Of a stretch of DNA of 64,000 nucleotides, positions 62,490 to 64,000 are shown piece by piece. The position numbers and the translations under genes are program-made. The notes below the pieces were generated by a model that worked only from the letters and a program-made list of their open reading frames with translations, was not told the DNA's origin and searched no databases. Every line of letters begins with the position of its first letter. The first letter of the stretch is position 1. The stretch spans positions 1 to 64,000 of the forward strand of contig RXJQ01000037.1 of the NCBI GenBank assembly GCA_003963115.1. Direction: 5' to 3'. This stretch comes from Burkholderiales bacterium. Its GTDB lineage: Bacteria > Pseudomonadota > Gammaproteobacteria > Burkholderiales > Burkholderiaceae_C.

Positions 62490-64000
62490 TCAAAAACCGA
62501 GTGTGAGCTGATGGTCGGTCGCACCTGATCGAGGCTGAGGCATCGGGTCGCGTCGTCGCATGCGCGAGCCATGCTGGCGCACGATGCCGGCATTGGCGGC
62601 ATGGACCTGGGGTTGCAGGCGCCGGTCATAGAAGCGGGTCTTGGCCAGACGGGTGGCGGTGGCCAGGTCCACGATCGGCAAGGGGATGTCCCGGCCGACA
62701 CGCAGGCCGCAGCGGGCCTGTACCTGCGGCGGCATCAGCCAGGGCTCGAATAGCCAGGCGCTCGGCACGCGGCGCATCACCGGCAGCCACCGACGCACGA
62801 AGTGGCCCTGAGGGTCGTGGTCCTGCGCCTGCTTGATGGGGTTGTAGATGCGCGTGGCATTGATGCCGGTCGTGCCCGATTGCATCTGCATCTGGCTCCA
62901 GTGGATGCCAGGCTCGTAATCCAGGAACTGGCGGGCCAGCCATTCGCCCACCGGTCGCCAATGCAGCCACAAGGGGTAAGCGGCCACCGAGACCAGCATG
63001 GCCCGCATGCGGAAGTTCAGCCAGCCCGTGTCGCGCAGCATGGCCACGCAGGCGTCGACCAGGGGCCAGCCGGTTCGCCCTTCAACCAGGGCCTTGAAGT
63101 GGCTGTCTTGCCAGTCCGCCTCCCGCAGGCCGTCATAGCCGCGGTGCATGTTGAGCCATTCCAGTTCGGGTTCGCTCTCCAGCTTCTGGATGAAATGGCA
63201 GTGCCAGTACAGTCTGCTTTGAAAGGCTTGCAGGCCACGGTGCCTCGGGTCGTCTGGCGCCGTGCGCGCCATGCACAGGCGCGTGGCTTGCACCACCTCC
63301 CGCATGCTCAGGCAGCCCATCGCCAGATAGGGCGACAGGCGCGAGCAGGCCGAAGGCGCGCTCAATGGTGAGGAGATGCCGCCTCGGTAGCGCTCACAAC
63401 GTTCCGAGAGGAAGCTGTCCAGTGCAGTCAGGGCGCGTTGTCGGCCACCTCGCTGGCGATGGGGTGGGGCGTTATCGTCCAGGCCCAGTTCATGCGCGTG
63501 GGGCCACGCCGGGCTGTCCTGGCTCAAAGGCGCGCCTGCTGGGCAGTCGGGCATGGTATCCAGCGGCGCGGCCATGTGAGCCTCCCAGAGGCCTTGCCAG
63601 CGGTCGCGGTTCTTCAGGCCGCGTCGCACGCCGAACTGGGGATACTCATGAAAGGGCAGGCCTTTATCGCGGCACCACTGCCGCACGGCGAGGTCACGCC
63701 GGAAGGTGAAGGCGTTGCCGGTCTCCTCGTGAGCGTGAAGGGCCTGGAAAGGCAACTGGTCGTGCAAGGCTTCGAGCACCGAGGGCATGTCGCCGGTGAG
63801 CACCAACAGGCGCAGGCCCAGTCTGGCAAGGTCATGGTCGAGGCTGTGCAGGCATTCCTGCAGGAAGTCGTAGTGCTGGCGTGCCACATCGGGCTCGCGC
63901 CACAGCGCAGGCTCGATCACGTACAAACACACCACCGGGCCTCGCAGCAGGGCCTGCTGCAGTGGACGGTGGTCTGTCGCACGCAGGTCGCGTTTGAACC
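62490..64000 (-). CDS. Cryptochrome/DNA photolyase family protein, 5'-truncated by window edge
   Basis: Member of the photolyase/cryptochrome superfamily of a different subfamily from its downstream neighbour: the FeS Cys pattern is absent and the core resembles classical photolyases. The frame is open to the last base and reads FKRDLRATDHRPLQQALLRG, the start of the Rossmann antenna domain, so only a few N-terminal residues lie beyond. FAD-domain blocks are YRGGISSPLSAPSACSRLSP, LYWHCHFIQKLESEPELEWL, WLNFRMRAMLVSVAAYPLWL and LDYEPGIHWSQMQMQSGTTG. The Trp-rich tryptophan chain is plausible but not assigned. It precedes the FeS-BCP gene by 9 bp and is likely cotranscribed. Repair versus signalling function cannot be decided from sequence alone. 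Confidence 0.88.
   Translation of the reverse strand, partial: FKRDLRATDHRPLQQALLRGPVVCLYVIEPALWREPDVARQHYDFLQECLHSLDHDLARLGLRLLVLTGDMPSVLEALHDQLPFQALHAHEETGNAFTFRRDLAVRQWCRDKGLPFHEYPQFGVRRGLKNRDRWQGLWEAHMAAPLDTMPDCPAGAPLSQDSPAWPHAHELGLDDNAPPHRQRGGRQRALTALDSFLSERCERYRGGISSPLSAPSACSRLSPYLAMGCLSMREVVQATRLCMARTAPDDPRHRGLQAFQSRLYWHCHFIQKLESEPELEWLNMHRGYDGLREADWQDSHFKALVEGRTGWPLVDACVAMLRDTGWLNFRMRAMLVSVAAYPLWLHWRPVGEWLARQFLDYEPGIHWSQMQMQSGTTGINATRIYNPIKQAQDHDPQGHFVRRWLPVMRRVPSAWLFEPWLMPPQVQARCGLRVGRDIPLPIVDLATATRLAKTRFYDRRLQPQVHAANAGIVRQHGSRMRRRDPMPQPRSGATDHQLTLGF

Overview
The window is high-GC proteobacterial chromosome with dense, mostly short-spaced operons. Gene content points to a betaproteobacterium of the order Burkholderiales, probably near the Aquabacterium/Leptothrix/Rubrivivax or Comamonadaceae-like groups: a class I PHA synthase, a dapA-bamC pair, a divergent fliE / fliFGHIJKLMNOPQR flagellar block, PEP-CTERM-type secreted protein, parE, coaBC-dut and msrB-yciB-bolA-ppiC clusters. 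It reads as core chromosome; no phage, IS element, CRISPR array or rRNA operon is visible. The genus is an inference.

Layout. 1-1515: end of ilvH, then ilvC with a strong terminator. 1537-10462 (minus strand): one tightly packed six-gene unit encoding an HlyD-type adaptor, a fused two-ATPase/permease (RbbA-like) ABC protein, a second permease (YhhJ-like), a class I PHA synthase, a NodT-type outer-membrane lipoprotein and a fatty acid hydroxylase-family membrane protein. 10588-14165: a GNAT acetyltransferase and an unusual locus with two paralogous secreted proteins flanking a membrane-anchored helical protein; a third family member carrying a PEP-CTERM-like tail lies at 22479-23252. 14166-21420: chalcone-isomerase-like protein, xerD, DUF455, uppP, then selO-msrB-yciB-bolA-ppiC. 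21456-29191: trmB, the third paralog, a decayed M15 peptidase, tRNA-Gly(CCC), gabD, alaS and a diguanylate cyclase.

29413-33849 is a module of two tandem PF10118 metal-hydrolase paralogs followed by two AraC-type regulators, separated by an AT-rich region of about 320 bp with inverted repeats. 33893-39673 holds coaBC-dut, slyD, the ribosomal oxygenase gene roxA with a coupled unknown gene, a small Ala-rich lipoprotein, and bamC. 39750-42944 (minus) holds dapA, an SDR oxidoreductase, a 45-residue membrane protein and an MFS transporter. A palindromic intergenic element (42989-43081) separates these from the flagellar block.

43082-55367 encodes the flagellar basal body, C-ring and export apparatus: fliE on the minus strand and fliF to fliR on the plus strand, with many stop/start overlaps. 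It is followed closely by a Tat-exported phosphoesterase, a convergent hybrid histidine kinase, parE, and two different photolyase-family genes in a coupled minus-strand pair; the upstream one runs off the window edge.

The strongest candidates for undescribed biology are the three-member secreted protein family with its shared leader sequence and nested membrane protein, the ABC exporter/PHA synthase/NodT/hydroxylase operon, and the PF10118-AraC module.
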